The notes under the pieces are model-generated. The model did not search any database. It saw only the letters and a program-made list of their open reading frames with translations, and was not told where the DNA came from. Shown piece by piece: positions 1 through 9,600 of a stretch of 64,000 nucleotides of DNA. Source of the DNA: Spirosoma arboris (GTDB lineage Bacteria > Bacteroidota > Bacteroidia > Cytophagales > Spirosomataceae); contig NZ_WPIN01000004.1 in the NCBI RefSeq assembly GCF_009754945.1, forward strand, positions 310,001 through 374,000, given 5' to 3'. The position numbers and the translations under genes were made by a program. The first letter of the stretch is position 1. The number at the start of each line of letters is the position of its first letter.

Positions 1-2012
1 GTTGGACCACCATCAGCAAACTCGTCGCCTGTGAATACCAGTGCGAGCCGCTTAAGCGACGTATCTCCTCTAATTTTAGCGCCCTTGAAATAGGTTGATT
101 TTGGGTCGTTAGCTCGCACCTGACTCAGTTTTTTAATGGGCCTGCTTACTTTTTTAGGAGTAACCTCATGGCGAGACAAACCAGGTTTTTCAGCCTGTTT
201 GGCCGCTAACAAGTAGATAAGCGTTGCTGTGCCGTCCATGGTTGGTTCATTGGTGCTATAGTCGCCATAGTCGTCATGATAGACAGCTACATTGCTCTGA
301 AAATCAGCATATTCGTCAGGCTGATAGAGCGTTATGCCAATCAGATTTTTGTAAATACTTCCCCGAACGGGTCCATCTACCAGGCCACCATCAATAGGAT
401 ACTGCTTCAGATGAGTGAATGCTGAGTGTGGATTAGAAGGGGTATCAGCATTGGCCGGGAGACCGTACACAAAACTTGTTCCCCACGGATTGCAGCCAAA
501 TAACCAATCGAAATTCGCCTGTTCGAGCGCTTCATATTGCGTATCGTGTGTGAGTTGTCGGTACCAGAAACACTGTGTGGCAAACGAGGTAGTGAGATTG
601 TTGCTGCACCAGGTAAAGGGAACGCCCCGATAAAACGCGTTTTGCTTTGCCCGTTGCCAGATGATCTCGATACCTTGTTTATAGAAATCAGTAACCGCCT
701 TACGCTGATTTGCAGGTAATTTTTTTGCCAGTTCTGCATGACCAACATTCACAAACGGATACCATTGATAATGCCGGGCTGTGTCGTTCAGAATCCAGGG
801 AGTTACGGGTTCCTGACGAGCGAAATACAGTGCTGTTGTTTGCCATTTAATAGCCTGTTTGCCTGCGGCTCCGGCTGCATTGAGTTGCTCAACAGTCGCC
901 AGTTCCATGTCGTCGGTGTAATTATCTTCTTCGTAGAAATAAGGTGCCCGACCGGGCGCTGTCTGGCAATTTCCCGGTTTGTTCAACCCCAACTGATACG
1001 CTGACTGAGACCGTTGCCAAAGTCGCTTCGCGTAGTCAGGCTGACGATTGCGTAACAATTGATAGCCTAACGCCATAGCACTGCTCACTTTTCCAGCGGT
1101 AGAAGCTACTCCTGTTGCCCGACTTTTGTACTTGAACATGCCCTGTGGCTGCCCCGAAGCGAAGTAAACAGGCCGTTCAAGACCTTTTCCATAAAAGTTA
1201 TCTTCTTTCGGAATGCGCATACCCGCATGGTCGCGATCATCACCGAGTTGATTAAAGAGCCAATCTTCTCTGGGGTGCATTTTCAGCAGCCAGTCCAATC
1301 CCCATTGAGCTTCATCCAGTACGTCGGATTGGCCATTACTACCAGGTAATCCATTGGCCTGATGCTGATCACTAAATGCCTTCGGGAAATCGCGCTGAGC
1401 CGCCAGCAGATGATAAGTTGCATTGGCCGAGGTGGTTACATACTGCAAATAATCTGACGCGTCGTGCCAGCCCCCCGACGCGTCGATATGCGTACTATCG
1501 GGCATGGGGCCATAAAGTGTGTAGCCGTCGTGCGTGTGGCAGGAGTCTTTCAGAAAAGGATTGTAGCCACTACGCTGCTGGCGCATATAGCGCAAACAGA
1601 AATCGGCGGCCCCATCGTAAACTGTTTCGTCAATGCGGAAACTGGGGGATCGGGCACCGTCGTCTGTTTGAAGATAATAGCGCCCCGGTTTTCGAACGGT
1701 TGAAAAATCGAGTCGATAGGTTTGTCGGAAAGGTCCATAGCTACCAAATACCTTGCCCACTGGTAATTGTTGAATTTTCTGGTTTGTCTGTTCGTCGATG
1801 AGTTGAAATTGAGTCAACGTCTGTTCGGTCAGGCTACCCCAAACGGCTATTTTAGGGCTATTTGGTCGATAGCCAAGCAGATTAATTCGAATAACGGCAG
1901 ACGGTTGTTGTGGTGGTTGTAGAGACAAGGCATGCCTTGTCTCTACGGTTGGAATAATAAGTGCCGCGAGACTGATTGCGGACGCTATGAATATTAATAT
2001 ACGAATAGGCAT
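1..2012 (-). CDS. Glycoside hydrolase family 9 (cellulase-like), 3' end outside window
   Basis: An open frame of 670 codons runs from an ATG at 2012 off the left edge, so the C-terminus is missing. Residues 1-30 look like a signal peptide. The segment starting INLLGYRP (43-50) matches the N-terminal Ig-like domain of GH9 cellulases. The catalytic domain follows, with HDASDYLQY (Asp184 and Asp187, nucleophile/base region), GCNPWG at 506, PHSA (His529) and STNEP (Glu589, general acid). GH9 enzymes are inverting beta-1,4-glucanases; this one should act outside the cytoplasm. About 80 residues continue past the catalytic domain and end with VFTGDEFADGG, so a second domain begins here. A polysaccharide-deacetylase-like module is possible but unproven. 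The gene lies 59 bp downstream of the ceramidase-like gene on the same strand. Residues 23-32 are encoded by a perfect 28-bp palindrome. Confidence 0.88.
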   Translation of the reverse strand, partial: MPIRILIFIASAISLAALIIPTVETRHALSLQPPQQPSAVIRINLLGYRPNSPKIAVWGSLTEQTLTQFQLIDEQTNQKIQQLPVGKVFGSYGPFRQTYRLDFSTVRKPGRYYLQTDDGARSPSFRIDETVYDGAADFCLRYMRQQRSGYNPFLKDSCHTHDGYTLYGPMPDSTHIDASGGWHDASDYLQYVTTSANATYHLLAAQRDFPKAFSDQHQANGLPGSNGQSDVLDEAQWGLDWLLKMHPREDWLFNQLGDDRDHAGMRIPKEDNFYGKGLERPVYFASGQPQGMFKYKSRATGVASTAGKVSSAMALGYQLLRNRQPDYAKRLWQRSQSAYQLGLNKPGNCQTAPGRAPYFYEEDNYTDDMELATVEQLNAAGAAGKQAIKWQTTALYFARQEPVTPWILNDTARHYQWYPFVNVGHAELAKKLPANQRKAVTDFYKQGIEIIWQRAKQNAFYRGVPFTWCSNNLTTSFATQCFWYRQLTHDTQYEALEQANFDWLFGCNPWGTSFVYGLPANADTPSNPHSAFTHLKQYPIDGGLVDGPVRGSIYKNLIGITLYQPDEYADFQSNVAVYHDDYGDYSTNEPTMDGTATLIYLLAAKQAEKPGLSRHEVTPKKVSRPIKKLSQVRANDPKSTYFKGAKIRGDTSLKRLALVFTGDEFADGGP
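1919..1946. repeat. 28-bp perfect palindrome inside GH9 gene
   Basis: GTAGAGACAAGGCA is followed directly by its exact reverse complement. It lies in frame just after the signal peptide of the GH9 gene and encodes VETRHALSLQ. Near-identical elements occur at 2041-2070 and 14603-14630. Confidence 0.9.
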
Positions 2013-2040
2013 GGGTTGTAAGGGTGGCGATTGCGATTTT

Positions 2041-2070
2041 GGTATAGACAAGGCATGCCTTGTCTATACC
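2041..2070. repeat. 30-bp perfect palindrome between ceramidase-like and GH9 genes
   Basis: GGTATAGACAAGGCA is followed by its exact reverse complement. It shares the core AGACAAGGCATGCC with 1919-1946 and differs only in the outer bases, symmetrically in both arms. It fills most of the 59-bp gap between the stop of the ceramidase-like gene (2072) and the GH9 start (2012). Confidence 0.9.
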
Positions 2071-2071
2071 G

Positions 2072-3427
2072 TTATATTTTCTTCAACAATCCCATCATCA
2101 TTTCCTCGAAATAGGCACCATTGTAGGGACCAAACCAGTTCATGTCGCGGGTTTCGTAGGTTGGACGATTGTAATAGGCATCTGGAGTGACGTAGCCAAT
2201 ATAACCACCATCAAAGCTGGTAATCATAAGGTTAACGCCTTTTTTTGTAGCTAGTGGCTTGAAGTCGGCAACGAATTCCCCCGAAAAATCGCAGGGAGTG
2301 CCTAGTAGTACGGTCTGGCCAATGCGTAAAGCTTTCAGATCGGACGGGTAATCGCCGTAGATAGCATAGAATAGCCAGGGCCGCACACGCCAGTTACCAA
2401 TGACACGTGGATGAGGTTCACGTAGTCCCAGTGGCAGCGTGAGAATGGCCAGAGAACTATCGGATTTAGTCTGAATTTGGGGTACGGTTCGTTCGATACG
2501 AAGGGCCAGATCACCTGCATAGTTTCGGATCTCCTGAAAGTCGGTTTTACCTCGCGCCTGTGGACCTGTACTGCCAACAGCTCCTGCCATAAACACGGCA
2601 AAATCAGCCGATTTTTTTTCCAAACGATCGACCAGCGAACCTGGGTAATCGCGGCTGAGGTAGTTCCACATGCTATCTTCATACAATGTCGCATGCCCTG
2701 CAAATGTGCAAAGCAGCGCCGATTCGCCCGTTGATTTCTTCAGTTTCAGTAAACGAATCATGCCATCGAGTGGACCGGTTGGGCCTGAGCTTCCGATTCG
2801 GTTATAGATATGGTCACTGGCATCCGTCTGGCCAAAACCAACCTGTACAGGAGCCATATTTGCCTGGGCATTCCGAATCGCTTGCAGAACTCCATCGGTA
2901 ATGAGTGGTACGATTTTCTCGTCGTAACCACCCGCAATCAACTGCCCGACCAGTCCAGGTGCCCATCCTCCAATGCTATTGTGCGAGTGAATAGCGCCCG
3001 TATACACATTCTCCCAGCGCAGCCCAACCTCTGGCAGGCGTTTTTTGAGCGCTTCCATGACGGTTGGCGGTGTAATAAGTAAGTCCAAACCAACCACGGC
3101 TACCTTTGTGCCACCGTTATCCAATACAATGACCCGCGCAAAGATGGAGTCGGCGACAACGTGCCAGTGTTTGCCACGCCGGGCTCCATAACCTCCCGTG
3201 GGGGTAGAGTAGGGGGGCGTAATATTCACTTTAGCCCATCCTGCCCGAAGTGGCGCTTTGGCCGCAGGAGATGCGGGGAGTTGTTCCAGTCGTTGTTTGG
3301 TTTGGGTATAATAGGGCATTTGCTGGTAAGGCGTCTCATCAACCGGTGCCAGACTAACGGCCAGGAATAACAAGATGAACACAATAAGTCCCAGAAGAAC
3401 TTTCAGAAGAATACGGAGGAATTTCAT
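2072..3427 (-). CDS. Neutral/alkaline ceramidase-like protein
   Basis: This 451-residue protein has an N-terminal membrane anchor or signal (about 5-27), then the N-terminal domain of the neutral/alkaline non-lysosomal ceramidase family: AGWAKVNITPP near 62, the His-rich segment GAIHSHNSIGGW near 142, and GHATLY near 243. In the family these His residues bind zinc and the enzyme hydrolyses the amide bond of ceramide. At 451 residues it is shorter than full-length ceramidases (about 650-700) and lacks their C-terminal Ig-like domain, so it belongs to the short bacterial members whose substrate is usually unknown. It ends 59 bp before the GH9 gene on the same strand, so co-transcription is plausible. 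The fold assignment is firm; the substrate is inferred. Confidence 0.8.
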   Translation of the reverse strand: MKFLRILLKVLLGLIVFILLFLAVSLAPVDETPYQQMPYYTQTKQRLEQLPASPAAKAPLRAGWAKVNITPPYSTPTGGYGARRGKHWHVVADSIFARVIVLDNGGTKVAVVGLDLLITPPTVMEALKKRLPEVGLRWENVYTGAIHSHNSIGGWAPGLVGQLIAGGYDEKIVPLITDGVLQAIRNAQANMAPVQVGFGQTDASDHIYNRIGSSGPTGPLDGMIRLLKLKKSTGESALLCTFAGHATLYEDSMWNYLSRDYPGSLVDRLEKKSADFAVFMAGAVGSTGPQARGKTDFQEIRNYAGDLALRIERTVPQIQTKSDSSLAILTLPLGLREPHPRVIGNWRVRPWLFYAIYGDYPSDLKALRIGQTVLLGTPCDFSGEFVADFKPLATKKGVNLMITSFDGGYIGYVTPDAYYNRPTYETRDMNWFGPYNGAYFEEMMMGLLKKI

Positions 3428-3483
3428 GCACGATTGCTTAGACTGGCGAATTTCGTCAAATCTGACAACTCCTGACTCTTTCT

Positions 3484-3520
3484 AATAAAAAAAGGCACCG
3501 GAGAAAATCTCCGATGCCTT
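3484..3520 (-). terminator. Intrinsic terminator of the ferritin-like operon
   Basis: A 13-bp stem with one mismatch (3492-3504 with 3508-3520) and a 3-nt loop is followed on the minus strand by a run of T. It lies 47 bp past the stop of the ferritin-like gene at 3567. Confidence 0.75.
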
Positions 3521-3566
3521 CCGTCACCCTACCGGTGTCCCGGCCTCCCTATAGTATGAAATTTTA

Positions 3567-4310
3567 TTACAAGAATGGCGCTGCTATAGCTAACACCTGT
3601 GCTTTGGTCAGGGGCTCATCAAATGCCCCACGGAGATTGTCGTCGGATATGTTGGATACGTTTGGCAGCGTTTTCAAATTCACGGTTCCCTGCATAAAGG
3701 TGGTCTGGGTCGTGTCTGAAACCCAGCCTTTCAATCCTAGCATTCGACGAACTTCCGATGCGTGCCGGGCTTCTACAGAGTGAATTTGCAAGGCTATCCC
3801 TAAAATAGCTTTATCGTTAATCAAGGCAGGTGCCTGCCCTTTATAAGCCTGAACTCCCGTGTCTTCGAGAGCACGTGCGGTGGCTAAAAAAGTGGGATAA
3901 CTCGTAAACGTCCCCGCTGGAAACTTGAAGGTTGGCTTCGGTACAGCAGCCGTGAGCAGTGCTCCTTTTAGCAAAGCGACGTGCGCTGTTTCATGTTTGC
4001 TAATCTGCGAAATGACCGTTGTATCGGTAGAAGGTACCAGGCCAGATGTGCCTAAGCCAGTACGATAAAACTCGTCTTCCAGATATTCGAGCGTAAGGGC
4101 AAAATTGGCTACGTCGATCGCTGCCTGTGAAGGGGGCGTCGTGGTTTGAGCCAGTGCTTTATTCAGCGTACCTGCCACAATAGCTGGAATACCCGCAGCG
4201 ATCAGATTCGAACTAAATTTGAGTAGGTTCCGGCGCGAATAAAAGCTGTAGCGCTCACTAAATTCGGGGTCAACCTGCTCAATGTCAGAGATTAATTTAA
4301 ATAGATTCAT
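3567..4310 (-). CDS. Tat-exported ferritin-like protein (second of tandem pair)
   Basis: The 247-residue protein has a twin-arginine motif SRRNLLK (Arg26-Arg27), then a hydrophobic stretch and a likely cleavage site near ALAQ (residue 54), so export by Tat is likely. The remainder is a four-helix ferritin-like domain (Ferritin_2 / desiccation-related type), with Glu/His ligand motifs EYLEDEFY, KHETAHVALL and SVEARHASEV. These would form a dinuclear metal site in the periplasm. It lies 15 bp downstream of a paralogue (4326-5039) and ends before a good terminator, so the two form an operon. The family is often linked to oxidative or desiccation stress, but no reaction can be assigned from sequence. 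Confidence 0.82.
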   Translation of the reverse strand: MNLFKLISDIEQVDPEFSERYSFYSRRNLLKFSSNLIAAGIPAIVAGTLNKALAQTTTPPSQAAIDVANFALTLEYLEDEFYRTGLGTSGLVPSTDTTVISQISKHETAHVALLKGALLTAAVPKPTFKFPAGTFTSYPTFLATARALEDTGVQAYKGQAPALINDKAILGIALQIHSVEARHASEVRRMLGLKGWVSDTTQTTFMQGTVNLKTLPNVSNISDDNLRGAFDEPLTKAQVLAIAAPFL

Positions 4311-4325
4311 AGCGTTGTGTCAGGT

Positions 4326-5039
4326 TTACTTGGGAAGATTAGTGGCGGTGATGGACGTTTTTACATACTTCTGTGCGATGGGCAACACGGTTGCCGGTGG
4401 ATTCGACACATCAAGACCTGTTGTTGGAGCAACTACATCGTCGCCAGCAAAGTCAGCTGACTTAGGATTGAGTAGATCACGTATCGCGGCAGCATGGCGC
4501 GCTTCAACCGATACAATCTTTCCGGCTACTGTCAGATAATCTGGGTTTGTAATCAGGGGGCCAGCTCCATTATAAGCCGATACACCCAGATCTTCAAACG
4601 CTTTTGCTGTACCTAAAACGCTGGTCCGATCGGTGAAATTGATCGACGCGAAATTGGGCGTTAATCCTGCAATTGCACTGGTGCCTAAAGCGGCTTTGAG
4701 AAATTCGCGGTGAACAATTTCATGATCACGGATGTCGGTTAATAGTGTTTTTTCCGCATCGGTCATCCCACTGTAGGGCGTAGCAATTACCTGCGTATAA
4801 AAAGCGGCTTCTAATTGTTCTAATGCATAAGCATAATTCAGAATCCCGGTGTCGCCAGTCCCTAAATCTACAGGAGCCATTACCGTTGTCGGATTTTCTT
4901 CATTCCCACAAGCGGCTAGAAGGGCACCTCCAGTGGTAAGTGCGCCTGCATAGTACAGGAACAACCGGCGACCCACCTTAACCGGTTCTAGCTGGCCTGG
5001 TAGCATGGTCAGGCCTGATTCATTTTGCTGGTTTTTCAT
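4326..5039 (-). CDS. Ferritin-like lipoprotein (first of tandem pair)
   Basis: This 237-residue paralogue of the downstream gene carries GRRLFLYY (Arg24-Arg25) followed by a lipobox LLAAC (Cys44), so it is probably a lipoprotein with a Tat-like signal. The ferritin-like core keeps the Glu/His pattern: EQLEAAFY, DHEIVHREFL and SVEARHAAAI. The spacing between ligand helices is the same as in the neighbour, which supports tandem duplication. One partner is lipid-anchored and the other apparently soluble, so they may work as a pair. The ATG at 5039 is the first start that gives a complete signal. I see no clear TAnnTTTG box within 100 bp upstream. Confidence 0.82.
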   Translation of the reverse strand: MKNQQNESGLTMLPGQLEPVKVGRRLFLYYAGALTTGGALLAACGNEENPTTVMAPVDLGTGDTGILNYAYALEQLEAAFYTQVIATPYSGMTDAEKTLLTDIRDHEIVHREFLKAALGTSAIAGLTPNFASINFTDRTSVLGTAKAFEDLGVSAYNGAGPLITNPDYLTVAGKIVSVEARHAAAIRDLLNPKSADFAGDDVVAPTTGLDVSNPPATVLPIAQKYVKTSITATNLPK

Positions 5040-5416
5040 AACGTATTAATTAAAATAGAGCGAAAGCGTGCAATTTCTTGCGGTTAGATACACTTACGAC
5101 TACAAATGAAATTTGGATTCTGACTTTATGTAAAAACACTTCCGGCCTACAAAACCAGGTCCTATTTTCTGTTTAACAGATTGACGTCAACTTTGTTAGA
5201 ACCAACTAATTGATGTTTCATTAAAATAGATTCTATGGATTTTGGGATTCTTTGGGAGAATGCTATTCATTGATTTGCAGGTGTATAAACTGGTAGCTAA
5301 GGATGAATTGCCGAATTGAATCGACTCCTAAATAGGGTAAAATCAGTTGTCGATTGTAATTTCGTTAACGACTTTCCTAATCGATTACACAGAATTAACG
5401 CGGCCAACGACTTACT
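5040..5416. other. Intergenic region, divergent between ferritin-like gene and small gene
   Basis: These 377 bp of AT-rich sequence separate divergent genes. It must contain the promoters for both sides, but I find no convincing TTTG...TAnnTTTG pair, no long inverted repeat and no RNA gene. Confidence 0.5.
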
Positions 5417-5593
5417 ATGAATATTACGCAAGTGCGCGAACACCTCCATCGGCTTATTGATGAAGTCGACGATCTATACGTGCTGAATGGCCTTTATCGG
5501 ACGCTGGTTGCCGATAAGCGCCAACGAGAATCCTATGAAAAAGAACAACTGGAAAAAGCAAAAAAGCAAAGTGGAGGTCGACGTTCTGGATAA
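5417..5593 (+). CDS. Small charged helical protein, 58 aa, function unknown
   Basis: ATG at 5417 to TAA at 5591-5593 encodes 58 residues beginning MNITQVREHLHRLIDE and ending with a Lys/Arg-rich tail. The segment HLHRLIDEVDDLYVLNGL has the spacing of the short helical N-terminus seen in many small Bacteroidota antitoxin-like proteins, but no toxin gene is adjacent, so this is only a weak resemblance. The stop lies 1 bp from the stop of the convergent DUF1345 gene. Coding is supported by a regular amphipathic pattern without low-complexity translation and by its tight fit to the neighbour. Confidence 0.5.
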   Translation: MNITQVREHLHRLIDEVDDLYVLNGLYRTLVADKRQRESYEKEQLEKAKKQSGGRRSG

Positions 5594-5594
5594 C

Positions 5595-6257
5595 TTACTT
5601 CGATAAGCCACTAATGGTTAAGGCAATAATAATAGCATTAAAACCGAACGATAACACACCGTGAGACAGCGCCGTCCGGCGCATTTCTTTCGAACCAATT
5701 GTTACATCGGAGACTTGACTGGTCATGCCAATCACAAATGAAAAGTAAGCGAAGTCGAGATAATCGGGCTCGGGTTCATTCGGAAAATCCAGTCCACCGG
5801 GTCGTTTGTTTGGTCTGCGGTCATTGCCATAATAGAGATGCGCATAACGGAATATAAACACAGTATGCACTAAGCTCCATGCACTCGAAACTGCTAGAAT
5901 AGGCAGCAAAATATGTTCCCTTCGGTTTTTGTCCATTGAGTTGAGCAAGGCTATAACGGCGAATAAGCTGGCTACAGCGGCTACGACGACAAACACCAGA
6001 ATAAAGAGCCGACTTGAATCCTGAAGCTGAGACAGTTTTGGCAAATCGCGTGGATGCGCCACCAGCATGGATGTCCATGCCAGTACTAATACCGTCACGG
6101 CAAAGGCCACCCAGACAGCAGTGATATGAGCAGGAACATTATAACTTTCCGGAACAACGAAGTAGGCGATTCCGGCCACAACCAGGGCAATCATCAACCG
6201 GTGATGAGAATCAAAGCGGGAAATGTACTGGAGTAATCTATTGATCATTTCGCTCAT
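5595..6257 (-). CDS. DUF1345 family membrane protein
   Basis: The ATG at 6257 (MSEMINRLLQY) gives 220 residues, the usual size of DUF1345 proteins. A longer frame reaches a TTG at 6365 but adds an unlikely polar extension. Hydrophobic segments lie at about 19-37, 45-65, 80-105, 115-140 and 195-218. The signature DFAYFSFVIGMTSQVSD near 165 and the closing TALSHGVLSFGFNA are typical of the family, whose function is unknown. The element TAAATTTG (minus strand, 6266-6273) lies only 8 bp before this ATG. If used, the mRNA would have almost no leader, which also argues against the longer start. Confidence 0.82.
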   Translation of the reverse strand: MSEMINRLLQYISRFDSHHRLMIALVVAGIAYFVVPESYNVPAHITAVWVAFAVTVLVLAWTSMLVAHPRDLPKLSQLQDSSRLFILVFVVVAAVASLFAVIALLNSMDKNRREHILLPILAVSSAWSLVHTVFIFRYAHLYYGNDRRPNKRPGGLDFPNEPEPDYLDFAYFSFVIGMTSQVSDVTIGSKEMRRTALSHGVLSFGFNAIIIALTISGLSK

Positions 6258-6685
6258 TTTTACCCCAAATTTATAGGTACTAAAAGGGCGGGAGTAAATT
6301 TGGTACCATATATAACGGCTCAGATTAAAATTAGATTTAGATCTATGCAGGACACCACCCTTCAAGGTTGGGTAGTGTAATTTAGTGACGTTTCGTGCTC
6401 TACGGCTTTTGGTGCCTTAATTAACGAATCAGACGATCTGCTTCTGCACTAATTGAACTGACTAAAAACAGATCTATTAGCTGTAAAGGCACTTAAAATC
6501 AGTCTACAAGGCGTTGACTGCTTCATTTTTTGGAGATTCTCTGTTTATATGATTCGTGTAATATTTCGGGAAAAATCTGTTTTTTCCAATGATTATACGG
6601 TACAGGAGGGCTTTTTCGAAATTTTCAACCATCTTGCCCTGTCATTTGACGGTCTTATAGCCAGAAGTCGTTTTGTTGAAAATCT
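6258..6685. other. Divergent intergenic region before pyruvate carboxylase
   Basis: These 428 bp separate the DUF1345 start from the pyc start. The right end holds a candidate pyc promoter (6645-6675), and the left end a TAAATTTG box next to the DUF1345 ATG. The rest shows no gene, repeat or RNA structure that I can support. Confidence 0.5.
6645..6675 (+). promoter_or_regulatory. Candidate pyc promoter
   Basis: TTTG (6645-6648), 19 bp, then TCGTTTTG (6668-6675) matches the Bacteroidota -33/-7 pattern with one mismatch in the -7 box (C for A). It leaves about 10 bp to the ATG at 6686, so the leader would be very short. Confidence 0.45.
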
Positions 6686-9600
6686 ATGAAAGAGTACATC
6701 CGACCCATCAAACGCTTGCTCGTAGCTAACCGGGGCGAAATTGCCATCCGAATCATGCGGGCTGCCACCGAATTGGGCATCACCACCGTTGCAGTTTACA
6801 CGTATGAAGACCGCTATTCGCTCCACCGCTATAAAGCTGATGAAGCGTATCAGATTGGTCGGGATGAGGACCCACTAAAACCGTATCTGGATGTTGAAGG
6901 CATTGTTTTGCTGGCCAAACGCCACAAAGTAGATGCTATTCATCCGGGCTATGGCTTTCTGTCAGAGAACGTAAAACTGGCTCGCCGGTGCCGCGAAGAA
7001 GGGATCATCTTTGTCGGGCCATCGCCCGAAGCTATGGATGCGCTGGGCGATAAGGTTCGGGCAAAAAACCTGGCTACCAAAGCTGGTGTGCCCCTCATTC
7101 CCGATTCACGGGAGGAGAACATGAGTCCCGAATTTGCCCTGACCGAAGCCGAACGCATTGGCTTCCCGATTATGGTGAAAGCCGCGGCCGGTGGCGGTGG
7201 GCGAGGGATGCGTGTAGTTCGGCAGGCCGAAGACTTTGAAAAAGCATTTGCTGAAGCCAAAAACGAAGCCCGAAACGCATTTGGCGATGACACGATTTTC
7301 CTGGAAAAATTCATCGAAGAACCCAAACATATCGAGGTTCAGCTGCTCGGTGATCAGCATGGCAACATCGTTCACTTATATGAGCGGGACTGCTCGGTAC
7401 AACGGCGATTCCAGAAGGTGGTCGAGGTAGCACCCTCGTTTGGCTTAAAGCAGGAAACCAAAGACAAACTCTATGCCTACGCGCTCCAACTGGGCCGCGC
7501 CGTGGAGTACTCTAACGCGGGAACAGTCGAGTTTCTGGTTGATAAAAATGAGAATATCTATTTCATTGAAGTAAACCCCCGGATTCAGGTTGAGCATACA
7601 ATAACGGAAGAAGTAACTGGCATCGACATTGTCAGAACGCAGATTCTGATTGCGATGGGTTACCAGCTTTCCGACAATGGGATTTATATCAATCGGCAGG
7701 AAGATATACCGCTCAACGGCTACGCCATTCAGTGCCGTATCACGACCGAAGATCCATCGAACGGCTTTAAACCCGATTTTGGTACGATCACAGCTTATCG
7801 AAACGCGGCCGGATTTGGTATTCGTTTAGATGAGGGAAGTAGTTATGCGGGTATGAAAATCTCGCCTTACTTCGACTCGATGATTGTGAAAGTTTCGGCG
7901 CGGGGACGCACCCTAAAAGGAGCTACCCAACGTCTGACTCGGGCGCTGCTGGAGTTCCGGATTCGGGGCGTTAAAACCAACATCAGCTTTTTGCTGAATG
8001 TAATTAGTCACCCAATTTTTCAGCGGGGTGAAGCTCGGGTATCGTTCATTGAAACGCATCCCGAACTATTCGACCTGCGCAAACCACAGGACCGGTCGAC
8101 ACGCGTACTCAATTACCTTGCCGATGTCATCGTAAATGGTAATCCCGAAGTAAAGAAGAAAGACGATAGCAAGATATTCCGAACCCCTATTGTTCCGGCG
8201 TTCGACACCTACGGCCCATACCCAACCGGCAATCGGGATCGTTTGAAAGAACTAGGTCGAGAGCAATTTACCCAGTGGGTGAAGGATCAGAAATGCGTTC
8301 TCTATACTGATACTACGTTCCGGGATGGACACCAGTCGTTACTGGCAACACGCGTTCGAACTCAGGATTTGCAAAAGGTAGCGGAAGGTTTCGCTAAAAA
8401 TCATCCAGAACTATTCTCGATGGAAGTTTGGGGCGGAGCCACCTTCGATGTCGCCATGCGTTTCCTCTACGAAAGTCCCTGGAAACGTCTGGAAGCTCTG
8501 CGCGAAGCTATGCCGAATATGCTTCTGCAAATGCTGTTTCGTGGTTCCAACGCGGTTGGCTATTCGGCTTACCCCGATAACCTGATCGAAAAATTCGTTG
8601 AGAAGTCCTGGGAAACAGGTATCGACGTGTTCCGCATTTTCGACTCACTCAACTGGGTTGAGGCTATGAAAGTGAGCATCCGCGCCGTTCGTGAGCGTAC
8701 TGATGCTCTTTGCGAAGCAGCTATTTGTTATACAGGAGATGTTCTGTCGCCCAAACAGCATAAATACACGCTCCAGTATTATCTTGACATGGCTCGCCAA
8801 CTCGAAGACGAGGGCGCTCATTTGTTAGCTATTAAAGATATGGCCGGCTTACTGAAACCGCTCTCTGCCGAAGTATTAGTGAGCGAATTGAAGAAAGCCG
8901 TAAGCATTCCAATTCACCTGCATACGCACGACACGGCTGGTATTCAGGCGGCAACCTACCTGAAAGCTATTGACTCGGGCGTGGATATTGTCGACTGTGC
9001 ACTAGGTGCTTTATCGGGTCTGACGTCACAGCCGAATTTCAACTCGGTAGTAGCTATGATGGAAGGACACGAGCGTGAATGTAAAATGAATCTGCCTTCG
9101 CTGAATGCCTATTCCAACTATTGGGAAGATGTTCGGGAGTATTACTATCCGTTCGAGTCGGGCATGAAAGCGAGTAGTGCCGAGGTCTATGAGAATGAAA
9201 TTCCCGGTGGTCAATATTCCAACTTAAAGCCACAAGCTATTGCAACCGGTCTGGGCGATAAGTTCGAAACGCTGAAGAAAAACTACTCGGTGGCGAACCA
9301 GCTATTTGGCGACATTGTGAAAGTAACGCCTTCGTCGAAGGTGGTTGGCGATATGGCTATTTTCATGACTGCCAACAACCTTACTGCCGATGATGTGCTG
9401 ACTCGGGGAGACTCCCTGGCATTCCCCGAATCGGTAAAAGAACTGATGAAGGGTATTCTGGGTCAACCCGTTGGTGGATTCCCGGAAGACATACAGAAGG
9501 TTGTTCTAAAAGGTGAGGAGCCAATTACCGATCGTCCAAACAGCCACCTGAAACCAATTGATTTCGATGCTGATTTCAAAGAGTTCCAGGTAAAATATCC

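Noticed and set aside
1376..1801. 141-codon rightward frame
   Set aside because: It is antisense to the GH9 catalytic domain, with Arg/Pro-rich low-likelihood translation and no family.
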